Source: F23-B02 sp045642545 (GTDB taxonomy: Bacteria > Bacillota > Clostridia > Oscillospirales > Oscillospiraceae). Taken from it: a stretch of DNA of 14,071 bases. The DNA is taken from the NCBI GenBank assembly GCA_045642545.1, contig JAZUJB010000033.1:1-14071 (forward strand), given 5' to 3'. The notes below the pieces were generated by a model. The model did not search any database and had not been told where the DNA came from. It saw nothing but the letters and a program-made list of their open reading frames with translations. A program made the translations under genes and the position numbers. Shown here piece after piece: positions 7,188-12,710 of the stretch (its first letter is position 1; every line of letters begins with the position of its first letter).

Positions 7188-7751
7188 TCAGAAGTAACGC
7201 TTGGGCAGGCCTTCGAATGCCTTGCCGTGACGAGCCTCGTCGCGTGCCATCTCATGAACGGTGTCATGGATTGCGTCGAGGTTGTACTTCTTAGCGAGCT
7301 TTGCAAGCTCAAACTTGCCTGCGGTTGCGCCGTTCTCAGCGTCTACGCGCATCTCAAGATTCTTCTTGGTGGAGTCGGTGATGACTTCGCCGAGGAGCTC
7401 TGCGAACTTTGCAGCGTGCTCAGCTTCTTCGTATGCTGCCTTTTCCCAGTAAAGTGCGATTTCGGGATAACCTTCACGAGCTGCAACGCGGCCCATTGCG
7501 AGGTACATACCGACCTCAGAGCACTCACCCTCGAAGTTTGCGCGGAGACCTGCAATAATCTCTTCCTGAACCTCTGCGGGAACATCTGCGCCGAACTGCT
7601 TGCCAACGCCTACAACATGCTCAGCAGCCCAGGTCTTTTCGCCGGCCTGGAGAGAGAACTTGCTGCCGGGAACCTTGCACTGGGGGCAGAATTCGGGAGC
7701 AGTTTCACCTTCGTGAACATAACCGCATACGGGGCATACCCATTTCTTCAT
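7188..7751 (-). CDS. rbr: Rubrerythrin with N-terminal rubredoxin domain (reverse rubrerythrin)
   Basis: A non-haem diiron protein that reduces hydrogen peroxide in the cytoplasm of anaerobes. The 187 residues carry the rubredoxin iron site first (Cys6, Cys9, Cys22, Cys25 in CPVCGY and CPQC) and the four-helix diiron domain second. The latter has glutamates in the first helix (FEGECSEVGMY, 73-83) and ExxH pairs Glu109/His112 and Glu172/His175. This order is the reverse of classical rubrerythrin and matches the clostridial 'reverse' type, which in Clostridium acetobutylicum is an abundant PerR-controlled NADH-linked peroxidase. The start ATG has AGGAGG nine bases upstream. It follows perR by 48 bases with no terminator, so the two are probably co-transcribed, and a candidate PerR site lies in the gap. 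Confidence 0.95.
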   Translation of the reverse strand: MKKWVCPVCGYVHEGETAPEFCPQCKVPGSKFSLQAGEKTWAAEHVVGVGKQFGADVPAEVQEEIIAGLRANFEGECSEVGMYLAMGRVAAREGYPEIALYWEKAAYEEAEHAAKFAELLGEVITDSTKKNLEMRVDAENGATAGKFELAKLAKKYNLDAIHDTVHEMARDEARHGKAFEGLPKRYF

Positions 7752-7776
7752 AATAGAATCCTCCTGATATAAGTAA

Positions 7777-7791
7777 TTACATAATTTATAA
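7777..7791. promoter_or_regulatory. Candidate PerR box between perR and rbr
   Basis: The plus strand reads TTACATAATTTATAA, matching 10 of 14 defined positions of the Bacillus PerR box TTATAATNATTATAA. It sits about 25-40 bases before the rbr start codon. An overlapping alternative at 7786-7800 has one perfect half-site (TTATAAT). The AT-rich setting makes chance matches easy. Confidence 0.3.
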
Positions 7792-7799
7792 TGATAGGC

Positions 7800-8198
7800 T
7801 TAATGCCTTATCTCACAACAGTTTTTGCATTTGCCGAAAAAGCTGAGAGCATAGCCCTCAATTTTTGCACCGAGCTGATTTTCAATCTCTGAGCAATTAT
7901 TATCCAAATCTATGAAAAATTCAATATCATAAACAGCACCGCATTCATTACATATGAAATGGGGATGGCAGGCGGTGTTGGCATCGTAGCGTTCTTCGCC
8001 GTTTACATTGCCTACGCTGATAATCAGACCGTCCTCAATAAGAACACCGAGGTTGCGGTAAACTGTGCCGAGGCTTAAATCGGGTATTTCAGGCTTCAGC
8101 TTCGTATACAGCTGTTCTGCAGAGGGGTGTGATTTTGTACAGCACAGCGCATCATAAATTGCCTGCCTTTTTTTGCTGGTTCTGCGTGGTGTTGTCAT
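7800..8198 (-). CDS. perR: Peroxide-responsive repressor PerR (Fur family)
   Basis: A Fur-family metalloregulator that senses peroxide through iron-catalysed histidine oxidation and derepresses oxidative-stress genes. The 132 residues comprise a winged helix with recognition segment LSLGTVYRNL (41-50) and a dimerisation domain. The metal ligands His24, Asp72, His78, His80 and Asp91 correspond to B. subtilis His37, Asp85, His91, His93 and Asp104 with a constant offset of 13. Asp91, where Fur has Glu, marks it as PerR. Structural zinc cysteines are 83/86 and 124/127. The N-terminus is about 13 residues shorter than in B. subtilis. AGGAG precedes the ATG (8196-8198). The gene downstream is rubrerythrin, a typical PerR target, so local control and autoregulation are likely. 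Confidence 0.92.
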   Translation of the reverse strand: MTTPRRTSKKRQAIYDALCCTKSHPSAEQLYTKLKPEIPDLSLGTVYRNLGVLIEDGLIISVGNVNGEERYDANTACHPHFICNECGAVYDIEFFIDLDNNCSEIENQLGAKIEGYALSFFGKCKNCCEIRH

Positions 8199-8230
8199 CT
8201 TTGCTCCTGCTAATAAGAATTATTACTGAT

Positions 8231-8259
8231 AATATAACATAGTATTTAAAATTTGTAAA
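8231..8259 (-). promoter_or_regulatory. Promoter of perR-rbr
   Basis: On the minus strand: TTTACA (8254-8259, 4 of 6), 17 bases, TATATT (8231-8236). The start falls near 8224. The initial transcribed region and -10 overlap an AT-rich imperfect palindrome (TATTA-CTGA-TAATA, 8221-8234), which could serve as an operator for PerR itself. Confidence 0.5.
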
Positions 8260-8313
8260 GTAAAATGCAATTGTGCATATTCAATAAAAATCTTTGATAT
8301 TTTTCTATCTTCA

Positions 8314-8320
8314 CTCGACA
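8314..8320 (-). promoter_or_regulatory. Spo0A-like box with one mismatch before the LRR-FN3 gene
   Basis: The minus strand reads TGTCGAG (TTTGTCGAG when extended), one base from the TGTCGAA heptamer. It is centred about 47 bases before the predicted start site. Weaker than the exact copies at the two hydrolase genes. Confidence 0.3.
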
Positions 8321-8328
8321 AAGTGTTG

Positions 8329-8357
8329 TTGCAGGCAGCGCATTATAATTGTATAAT
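8329..8357 (+). promoter_or_regulatory. Promoter of the LRR-FN3 surface protein gene
   Basis: A perfect -10 TATAAT (8352-8357) lies 17 bases after TTGCAG (3 of 6). The poor -35 suggests help from an activator or low output. A second TATAAT at 8344-8349 has no better partner. The leader would be about 24 bases and holds GGAGG. Confidence 0.5.
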
Positions 8358-8387
8358 ATTGGTAGAATACAAAATTTGGAGGTATAT

Positions 8388-10481
8388 ATGAAAAGAATAC
8401 TATCAGCAGCCCTTGTTCTATTGATGATTATTACGCTTTTGCCGATTTCGGTATTTGCAGACGATGCGGACATTGCATCGGGCGTTTTCAGCAAGAATGA
8501 GGCAATCAGCTGGAAAATCAGCAGCGATTACACTCTGACAATCTCCGGCGAAGGCGAGATGCCGTACGAGTGCCCGTGGGCAGATTACAGAACAAAAATT
8601 GCAGCAGTGAAAATCGAAGAGGGAATTACCTTTGTGCGCGATATGGAATGCCTGACTAATGTTAAGTCGGTTTCTTTGCCGAATACACTTGAAGGTATCG
8701 GCAACAGAGCATTCAGCGAAAGCACCGGACTGAAAAGCATTGTAATTCCTGATAGCGTAACGGATATTGCACCGGGCGCATTTACCGAGTGTACAGCGCT
8801 TGAAAGTGTTGTATTGCCTAAGGGACTGACATCCGTGCAGCTGGCTTGCTTTGAAAACTGTACTTCTCTGAAAAGTATTGTAATTCCCGAAAATGTTACG
8901 GATATTGTTAACGGTGCATTTAACGGCTGCAAGAGCCTTGCGTATGTTGCACTGCCTGCAGGACTTGGCAGAATTCTTCCCTCTGCATTTGGAGGCTGCA
9001 CTGCACTTACCAGAGTATACTTCGCAGGCACTGAGGAGCAGTGGAACGCAGTTAATGTCTACACCGAAGGCAATGACAGTCTTATTAAGGCGGCTAAGGT
9101 GTTTAACAGCACCGGCCCGTCTATCTCGGTTACCGCAGGCAACAATGCAACAAGCGGCAAGATTACTCTCAGCTGGAATCCTGTTGCAGGTGCAGCAAAG
9201 TATGAGGTTTACCGCAGCGGAACCAAAAACGGAACCTATAGCAAGATGCTGACAACCACAAACTGCACCTACACCAATACGGGCGCATCTGCAGGCTACA
9301 CCTACTATTATAAAGTAAAGGCACTTGATTCCGCAGGCAAGGAAATCATCACAAGCGACATTGTCAGCCGCACCTGCGATTGTGCAGCACCCGTTGTCAC
9401 CTCCGGCAACAATGCAACTACCGGTCAGGTAACTCTCAAGTGGAGCGCAGTTACCGGAGCGGATAAGTACGAGATTTACCGTGCAACCTCAAGAAACGGT
9501 GAATATGTAAGAATGCATACCACCACCTCCACAAGCTATACAAATACGAGCTCAAAGGCCAATAACACCTATTATTATAAGGTAAGAGCACTTTCAAGCA
9601 GAACAACTGCTGCCGACTCGGCATTCTGCTCTGTTATTGAACGCACCTGCGACTGCGCAGCACCCGTAGTAAGCACAAGCAACAATGCTGTAACCGGCAA
9701 GAATGTGCTTACATGGAAAGCAGTTGAAGGCGCTGCAAAGTATGAGGTATACCGCAGCTCAACAAAGGACGGCACCTATAGCAAGATGCTTACAACCTCG
9801 GGCTGCACCTACACTAACACCGGCGCAACTGCAGGCTATACCTATTATTATAAGGTAAAAGCAATTTCCGCAAAGACCCAGTATGCAGACTCCGCGTTCA
9901 GCACAGTTGTCAACCGTACCTGCGACTGCGCAATGATGGATGTTGAGGTTGATTACAATAACAACGGCAATCTTGTGTTCACTTGGGATAAGGTAAGCGG
10001 TGCAACAAGCTACAAGGTTTATCGCTCAGGCTCCCAGAACGGCACATACAAGCTGCTGACAACAACCTCATCCACAAGCTACACCGACACAAGCGCATCC
10101 CCCGGCTATTACTACTTCTATAAGTTCGTTGCGGTTTCCTCACGCAGCAGCTACGCAGACTCTGCCGCGGCATCGGGTAAAGCGGCTAGCGGACTTGCAC
10201 AGCCGAAGAATTTAAGTAAAGAAGATAGTATGCAGTCATATAAGCTGAGATGGAGCGCGGTCAAGGGGGCTGACGGGTATCTCGTTGTATACTCAACATC
10301 GACCAGCACCGATGAGCTGGAGATTTATGACCAGATTACTTCCGGTACAACATGCTTGGTTAATAGATACGAGGGAGTGAATAGAAGCTTCTACTTCCGC
10401 ATCATTGCGTACAAGTGCCTAAGTGACGGCTCATATGTTCTTTCCAATCCGTCCGAATATGTCAAGCTTTCAATCAACTGA
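8388..10481 (+). CDS. Exported repeat protein: BspA-type LRR plus five fibronectin-III-like domains
   Basis: A probable secreted or loosely surface-bound adhesion or scaffold protein of 697 residues. A signal peptide ends near Phe-Ala 24. After a short strand-rich region come five BspA/TpLRR-type repeats of 23 residues (about 91-206; LKSIVIPDSVTDIAPGAF pattern). Then come five FN3-like units (about 246-328, 335-419, 426-510, 517-598, 603-697) with the KYEVYRS and YTYYYKVKA core. Units 1-3 each end in RTCDCA, spaced exactly 91 residues apart (328, 419, 510). No LPXTG, SLH, choline-binding or transmembrane anchor is visible, so cell attachment is unexplained. No catalytic domain is seen. The ATG at 8388 follows GGAGG by five bases; the frame opens earlier at 8349, but that would put the ribosome binding site inside the gene. 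A terminator follows. Confidence 0.9.
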   Translation: MKRILSAALVLLMIITLLPISVFADDADIASGVFSKNEAISWKISSDYTLTISGEGEMPYECPWADYRTKIAAVKIEEGITFVRDMECLTNVKSVSLPNTLEGIGNRAFSESTGLKSIVIPDSVTDIAPGAFTECTALESVVLPKGLTSVQLACFENCTSLKSIVIPENVTDIVNGAFNGCKSLAYVALPAGLGRILPSAFGGCTALTRVYFAGTEEQWNAVNVYTEGNDSLIKAAKVFNSTGPSISVTAGNNATSGKITLSWNPVAGAAKYEVYRSGTKNGTYSKMLTTTNCTYTNTGASAGYTYYYKVKALDSAGKEIITSDIVSRTCDCAAPVVTSGNNATTGQVTLKWSAVTGADKYEIYRATSRNGEYVRMHTTTSTSYTNTSSKANNTYYYKVRALSSRTTAADSAFCSVIERTCDCAAPVVSTSNNAVTGKNVLTWKAVEGAAKYEVYRSSTKDGTYSKMLTTSGCTYTNTGATAGYTYYYKVKAISAKTQYADSAFSTVVNRTCDCAMMDVEVDYNNNGNLVFTWDKVSGATSYKVYRSGSQNGTYKLLTTTSSTSYTDTSASPGYYYFYKFVAVSSRSSYADSAAASGKAASGLAQPKNLSKEDSMQSYKLRWSAVKGADGYLVVYSTSTSTDELEIYDQITSGTTCLVNRYEGVNRSFYFRIIAYKCLSDGSYVLSNPSEYVKLSIN
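8658..9005 (+). repeat. Five tandem 69-bp leucine-rich repeats (23 residues each)
   Basis: The units share the pattern s-L-k-s-v-x-i-P-x-x-v-x-x-I-x-x-x-A-F-x-x-C. Units 2 and 4 are far more alike in DNA than neighbours are (both contain LKSIVIP and VTDI codons with near-identical bases, 138 bases apart), pointing to duplication of a two-repeat block. Confidence 0.8.
9123..10181 (+). repeat. Four tandem FN3-encoding repeats, 273-bp period
   Basis: The RTCDCA codons recur at 9369, 9642 and 9915, exactly 273 bases apart. Units 1 and 3 share KYEVYRS, TYSKMLTT, CTYTNTGA and AGYTYYYKVKA, so they are closer to each other than to unit 2. This alternation parallels that seen in the LRR block. A fifth, diverged unit follows to 10478. 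Confidence 0.85.
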
Positions 10482-10491
10482 TTCTAAATTT

Positions 10492-10526
10492 AAAGACAGA
10501 GTGTTTATTACACTCTGTCTTTTTTT
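10492..10526. terminator. Bidirectional Rho-independent terminator
   Basis: Twelve-base perfect stem AAAGACAGAGTG (10492-10503) and CACTCTGTCTTT (10511-10522) with loop TTTATTA and a T-run. It ends the LRR-FN3 gene and sits at the stop codon of the convergent CBS gene. Confidence 0.92.
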
Positions 10527-10953
10527 ATATTCTTCGTATATTGGACGAAATTTCGGTCAACGCTGCAGCGGCCTCTGTGTCGCAGTCCGTATTGCGAGCA
10601 AGGTCAGCAAGCGAAAGCATACCAACGAGTTTACCTTCGTGGCAAACGGGAAGCCGGCGCACCTGCGCATCAGCCATAAGCCGCGCGGCCTCGCCGACAT
10701 ATGCGTTGTCGTTGACGGTTATAACTCCACGGGTCATTATATCCCCGACCTTCGCATCGTCGGGGGAGACACCCGTTGCAATGCAGCGTATTACAATATC
10801 GCGGTCAGTAATCATTCCGCGAAGCTGACCTTTGTCATCGCATACGGGCACAGCACCGATGTTGTGCTGCTTGAGTAAGCGGGCAGCAGCGCGTACCGGC
10901 TCGGACATACCTACGGTAACGATGTGCTCGCTCATAATATCAAAAACCTTCAT
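10525..10953 (-). CDS. Tandem CBS-domain protein
   Basis: A 142-residue stand-alone pair of CBS domains (about 4-60 and 70-125), a fold that usually binds adenine nucleotides and reports energy state or c-di-AMP. Each domain begins with a typical VFDIMSEHIVTV / VGDIMTRGVITV signature and contains GAVPVCDDKGQLRGMITDRDI or RRLPVCHEGKLVGMLSLADL. No enzyme or DNA-binding domain is attached, so its partner is unknown. I chose the ATG at 10951-10953 because AAGGAGG lies eight bases upstream; a TTG at 10983 is in frame but would place that site inside the gene. It follows spoIIP by 42 bases, and the gap holds a hairpin that pairs with the ribosome binding site. Confidence 0.92.
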   Translation of the reverse strand: MKVFDIMSEHIVTVGMSEPVRAAARLLKQHNIGAVPVCDDKGQLRGMITDRDIVIRCIATGVSPDDAKVGDIMTRGVITVNDNAYVGEAARLMADAQVRRLPVCHEGKLVGMLSLADLARNTDCDTEAAAALTEISSNIRRI

Positions 10954-10960
10954 AACAAAC

Positions 10961-10987
10961 CTCCTTGCTTTAATATTTGCCAAGGAG
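10961..10987 (-). promoter_or_regulatory. Hairpin covering the CBS gene's ribosome binding site
   Basis: In the spoIIP-CBS gap the transcript can pair CTCCTTG (minus strand 10987-10981) with CAAGGAG (10967-10961) across a 13-base loop. The second arm is the Shine-Dalgarno sequence of the CBS gene. There is no T-run after it, so it is not a standard terminator. It could limit translation of the second gene unless opened by ribosomes finishing spoIIP or by a ligand or protein. Confidence 0.45.
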
Positions 10988-10995
10988 CTTGTTTT

Positions 10996-11949
10996 TTATT
11001 CCACCAAATCCGCAAGAGCAGGCCCTGCAGCCTCGCCAAACAGTCTTATTGCAGCTAACGCCTCCTGAAGCGTGTTGCCGTTGCTGCCGACCTCGAGAAT
11101 AAACGAGCCTGTGGTCAGATGCATGTTATATCTGTACGAAACAACCTGAACGGGCCGCATCAGGCTCGGATACTTTTCGGAAACGGCCTTTTGCAGATAA
11201 AGCACGAGCCTCAGATTTTCTGTCCAGTGCGGATGCTCAAGCCCGCTTTCATCGGTGCCTGCAAGCAGCATAAGCTGTGAGGCGCACACGCCGCTTTCTG
11301 TTGCAACGGTTTTGTATATAACATCATCGGAGCCTATGGCATCGCGGTGAAGGTCTATTACAATTGAAATAGAAGGATACTCCTTAAGATACTGCTCAAC
11401 TGCAGCACCGCTGCGGCTGTATGAGCCCGTGTAGCTCGGATAGTCGTATACGCCGCAGTCGTGTATGACATTGAGCCCGTAGCTTTCAAATACCTTAGTG
11501 AGCTCCGAGCCTATTCTTATCACATTGCAGTTATTGTCCTGCGTGCGGTTTGTGCCGGAGTCAACATATCTGTCAAGTCCGGCAGGGGAGTAGGCCTCGC
11601 TCGAGTGAGTATGTATTATAAGTATCTGAGGCTCACCCGCTTTTAGCTTCACGGGGCAGCCCTGCTTGAGCATTTCCGAAACCTCAATGTCATAGGAGGT
11701 GGAGTTTTTGATGACCATTCCGCCGGAAATGGTTGTCGGTATAATGCTCGGTGATGAGTCCTTGTCCTCGGTGACGGGCTTTTCCGTTTCCGAAAGCGAC
11801 TCGGTGGGAGTACTCACCTCAGGTGTCTGAGTGGCAACTGATATGGTGCTTTTGAAAATTTCGGGACTGTCGCTGTACAAGCACGCTGCCCCGAGAATGA
11901 TTCCTACTGCAGCAAGACATAAGGCTGCAAGCGGCTTACTTCTTCGCAT
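10996..11949 (-). CDS. spoIIP: Stage II sporulation protein P, peptidoglycan amidase/endopeptidase
   Basis: SpoIIP degrades septal peptidoglycan during engulfment of the forespore, working with SpoIID and SpoIIM in the mother-cell membrane. The 317 residues have an N-terminal membrane anchor (about 7-24), a Ser/Thr/Pro-rich linker (about 35-75) and a catalytic domain with family motifs HTHSSEAY at 113-120, DLHRDAIG at 199-206 and LEVGSNGNT at 285-293. The histidines and acidic residues expected for zinc binding are present. GGAGG lies nine bases before the ATG (11947-11949). No convincing SigE promoter was found upstream. The CBS gene follows in the same direction. This is the clearest evidence that the organism comes from a spore-forming lineage. 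Confidence 0.95.
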   Translation of the reverse strand: MRRSKPLAALCLAAVGIILGAACLYSDSPEIFKSTISVATQTPEVSTPTESLSETEKPVTEDKDSSPSIIPTTISGGMVIKNSTSYDIEVSEMLKQGCPVKLKAGEPQILIIHTHSSEAYSPAGLDRYVDSGTNRTQDNNCNVIRIGSELTKVFESYGLNVIHDCGVYDYPSYTGSYSRSGAAVEQYLKEYPSISIVIDLHRDAIGSDDVIYKTVATESGVCASQLMLLAGTDESGLEHPHWTENLRLVLYLQKAVSEKYPSLMRPVQVVSYRYNMHLTTGSFILEVGSNGNTLQEALAAIRLFGEAAGPALADLVE

Positions 11950-12051
11950 AAGCTCACCTCCGCAGTCAATAGCTTATTCGACGGCGGAGCAAAATATATC
12001 TGTACATTAAATATACTATGTGATAAATTATTACCTACGGCAAATTTGCTG

Positions 12052-12081
12052 TTGACCATTGTGGGAAAACGATGTTATGTC
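12052..12081 (+). promoter_or_regulatory. Weak promoter and possible operator before the TSCPD gene
   Basis: TTGACC (12052-12057) precedes TATGTC (12076-12081) by 18 bases, a poor -10. The arms GTTGAC (12051-12056) and GTCAAC (12079-12084) form a six-base inverted repeat around the whole element, which could be a repressor site or chance. Confidence 0.3.
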
Positions 12082-12113
12082 AACCTAAAAATATTCAGAA
12101 ATGAGGTAGAAAT

Positions 12114-12356
12114 ATGCATATTACATATAAGCCGAAGGGCGTTTGCTCACAGCTTATGGAGATTGATGTCGAAGCAGGCAGAATTGAAAAAGTGGTGGTT
12201 GAGGGTGGCTGCAGCGGCAATCTTCAGGGAATTTCAAACTTGCTGGTGGGGATGACCGTGGAGGATGCCATAGCAAGATTAGAGGGTATCAGATGCGGCC
12301 GCAAGCCCACATCATGCCCCGATCAGATAGCAACTGCACTGAAAAACTGCATATAA
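12114..12356 (+). CDS. Small TSCPD-domain protein (TIGR03905-like)
   Basis: An 80-residue soluble protein with the C-terminal motif TSCPDQ (67-72) that names the TSCPD domain, found alone in small clostridial proteins and also at the C-terminus of class II ribonucleotide reductases. Earlier cysteines are Cys11, Cys33 (GGCSGNLQG) and Cys62 (IRCGRKPTSCPD), and Cys79 is near the end, so metal or iron-sulfur binding or a redox role is plausible but unproven. Length fits the stand-alone family. GAGG lies seven bases before the ATG. It is divergent from spoIIP, and no clear terminator follows. Confidence 0.85.
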   Translation: MHITYKPKGVCSQLMEIDVEAGRIEKVVVEGGCSGNLQGISNLLVGMTVEDAIARLEGIRCGRKPTSCPDQIATALKNCI

Positions 12357-12465
12357 AACTGGCAATTTAGTTTACATAATACTTACGGCTAATCGCAATG
12401 ATTTACATAATGTTATACAAGTGATTAACATTTGTAATAATTTTTACTGTTTTTTTGAAAAATGT

Positions 12466-12472
12466 TGTCGAA
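12466..12472 (+). promoter_or_regulatory. Spo0A box (distal) upstream of the SleB-like gene
   Basis: Exact TGTCGAA, extended as GTTGTCGAAATT. It lies about 178 bases before the predicted start site, rather far for direct action unless the region is looped or has another start. Confidence 0.4.
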
Positions 12473-12578
12473 ATTATATCTTTGTGCAACTTGTCTAAGG
12501 CACAAAATACTGTGTTTTGAGCAAAAAACGCCCCTAAATCTTGCGTTTTCCTAAAGCGAGTTAGCAATAATGCACAGT

Positions 12579-12585
12579 TTCGACA
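12579..12585 (-). promoter_or_regulatory. Spo0A box (proximal) upstream of the SleB-like gene
   Basis: Exact TTCGACA on the plus strand. Its centre is about 64 bases before the predicted start, nearly the same position and orientation as the proximal box of the NlpC/P60 gene. It is enclosed by the TGCACA/TGTGCA inverted repeat. Confidence 0.5.
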
Positions 12586-12610
12586 TACCTCGTTTGTGCA
12601 AAATAACTAT

Positions 12611-12639
12611 TTACCCACTCATATTCGTTCCGATATAAT
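12611..12639 (+). promoter_or_regulatory. Promoter of the SleB-like gene
   Basis: Perfect -10 TATAAT (12634-12639) lies 17 bases after TTACCC (3 of 6). The weak -35 fits an activator-dependent promoter. The start would be near 12646. Confidence 0.5.
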
Positions 12640-12644
12640 TAAGA

Positions 12645-12685
12645 TGCCCGAGAGTAATAGGGCACGAATTCGGCAAAACACCGAA
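12645..12685 (+). other. Two small hairpins in the SleB-like gene leader
   Basis: TGCCC/GGGCA (12645-12649, 12660-12664, ten-base loop) begins at the predicted 5' end, followed by TTCGG/CCGAA (12669-12673, 12681-12685, seven-base loop). They may protect the message or form a small regulatory leader. No known riboswitch class was recognised. Confidence 0.35.
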
Positions 12686-12710
12686 ACCATTTTAATGACA
12701 GGAGCGTTAT

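Larger units (their letters stand above)
12357..12710 (+). other. 354-bp intergenic region with repeats, Spo0A boxes and hairpins
   Basis: No gene is seen here. Contents in order: two copies of TTTACATAAT (12371-12380 and 12402-12411, 31 bases apart); a Spo0A heptamer (12466-12472); three consecutive inverted repeats, TTTGTGC/GCACAAA (12481-12506), AAAACGC/GCGTTTT (12525-12549) and TGCACA/TGTGCA (12571-12600), the last enclosing a second Spo0A heptamer; a promoter ending at 12639; and a leader with two hairpins. Such density is more than the SleB-like gene should need. Confidence 0.7.

Noticed and set aside
7227..7772. A 181-codon plus-strand frame across rubrerythrin
   Set aside because: Shadow of a highly conserved minus-strand gene; no ribosome binding site and no recognisable protein features.
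8349..8387. Upstream TTG-type start for the LRR-FN3 gene
   Set aside because: It overlaps the -10 element and the GGAGG site; the ATG at 8388 begins a typical signal peptide.
8585..9031. A 148-codon minus-strand frame inside the LRR region
   Set aside because: Produced by the repeat codons of the sense gene; its sequence is only the reverse image of the LRR units.
9369..9930. Evenly spaced repeats considered as a CRISPR array or satellite
   Set aside because: The repeats stay in frame, encode FN3-like domains, and the unit of 273 bases is far longer than a CRISPR repeat-spacer.
11977..11983. TTCGACG before spoIIP as another Spo0A box
   Set aside because: One mismatch at an important position and placed in the probable leader rather than upstream of a promoter, so not counted.
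12412..12428. A WalR-like direct repeat (TGTTAA-N5-TGTATA on the minus strand) before the SleB-like gene
   Set aside because: It has a mismatch in the second half-site and lies more than 200 bases above the predicted promoter.
12645..12685. The SleB-like leader considered as a known c-di-AMP (ydaO) or c-di-GMP riboswitch
   Set aside because: It is too short and lacks the conserved core sequences; only two simple hairpins are present.
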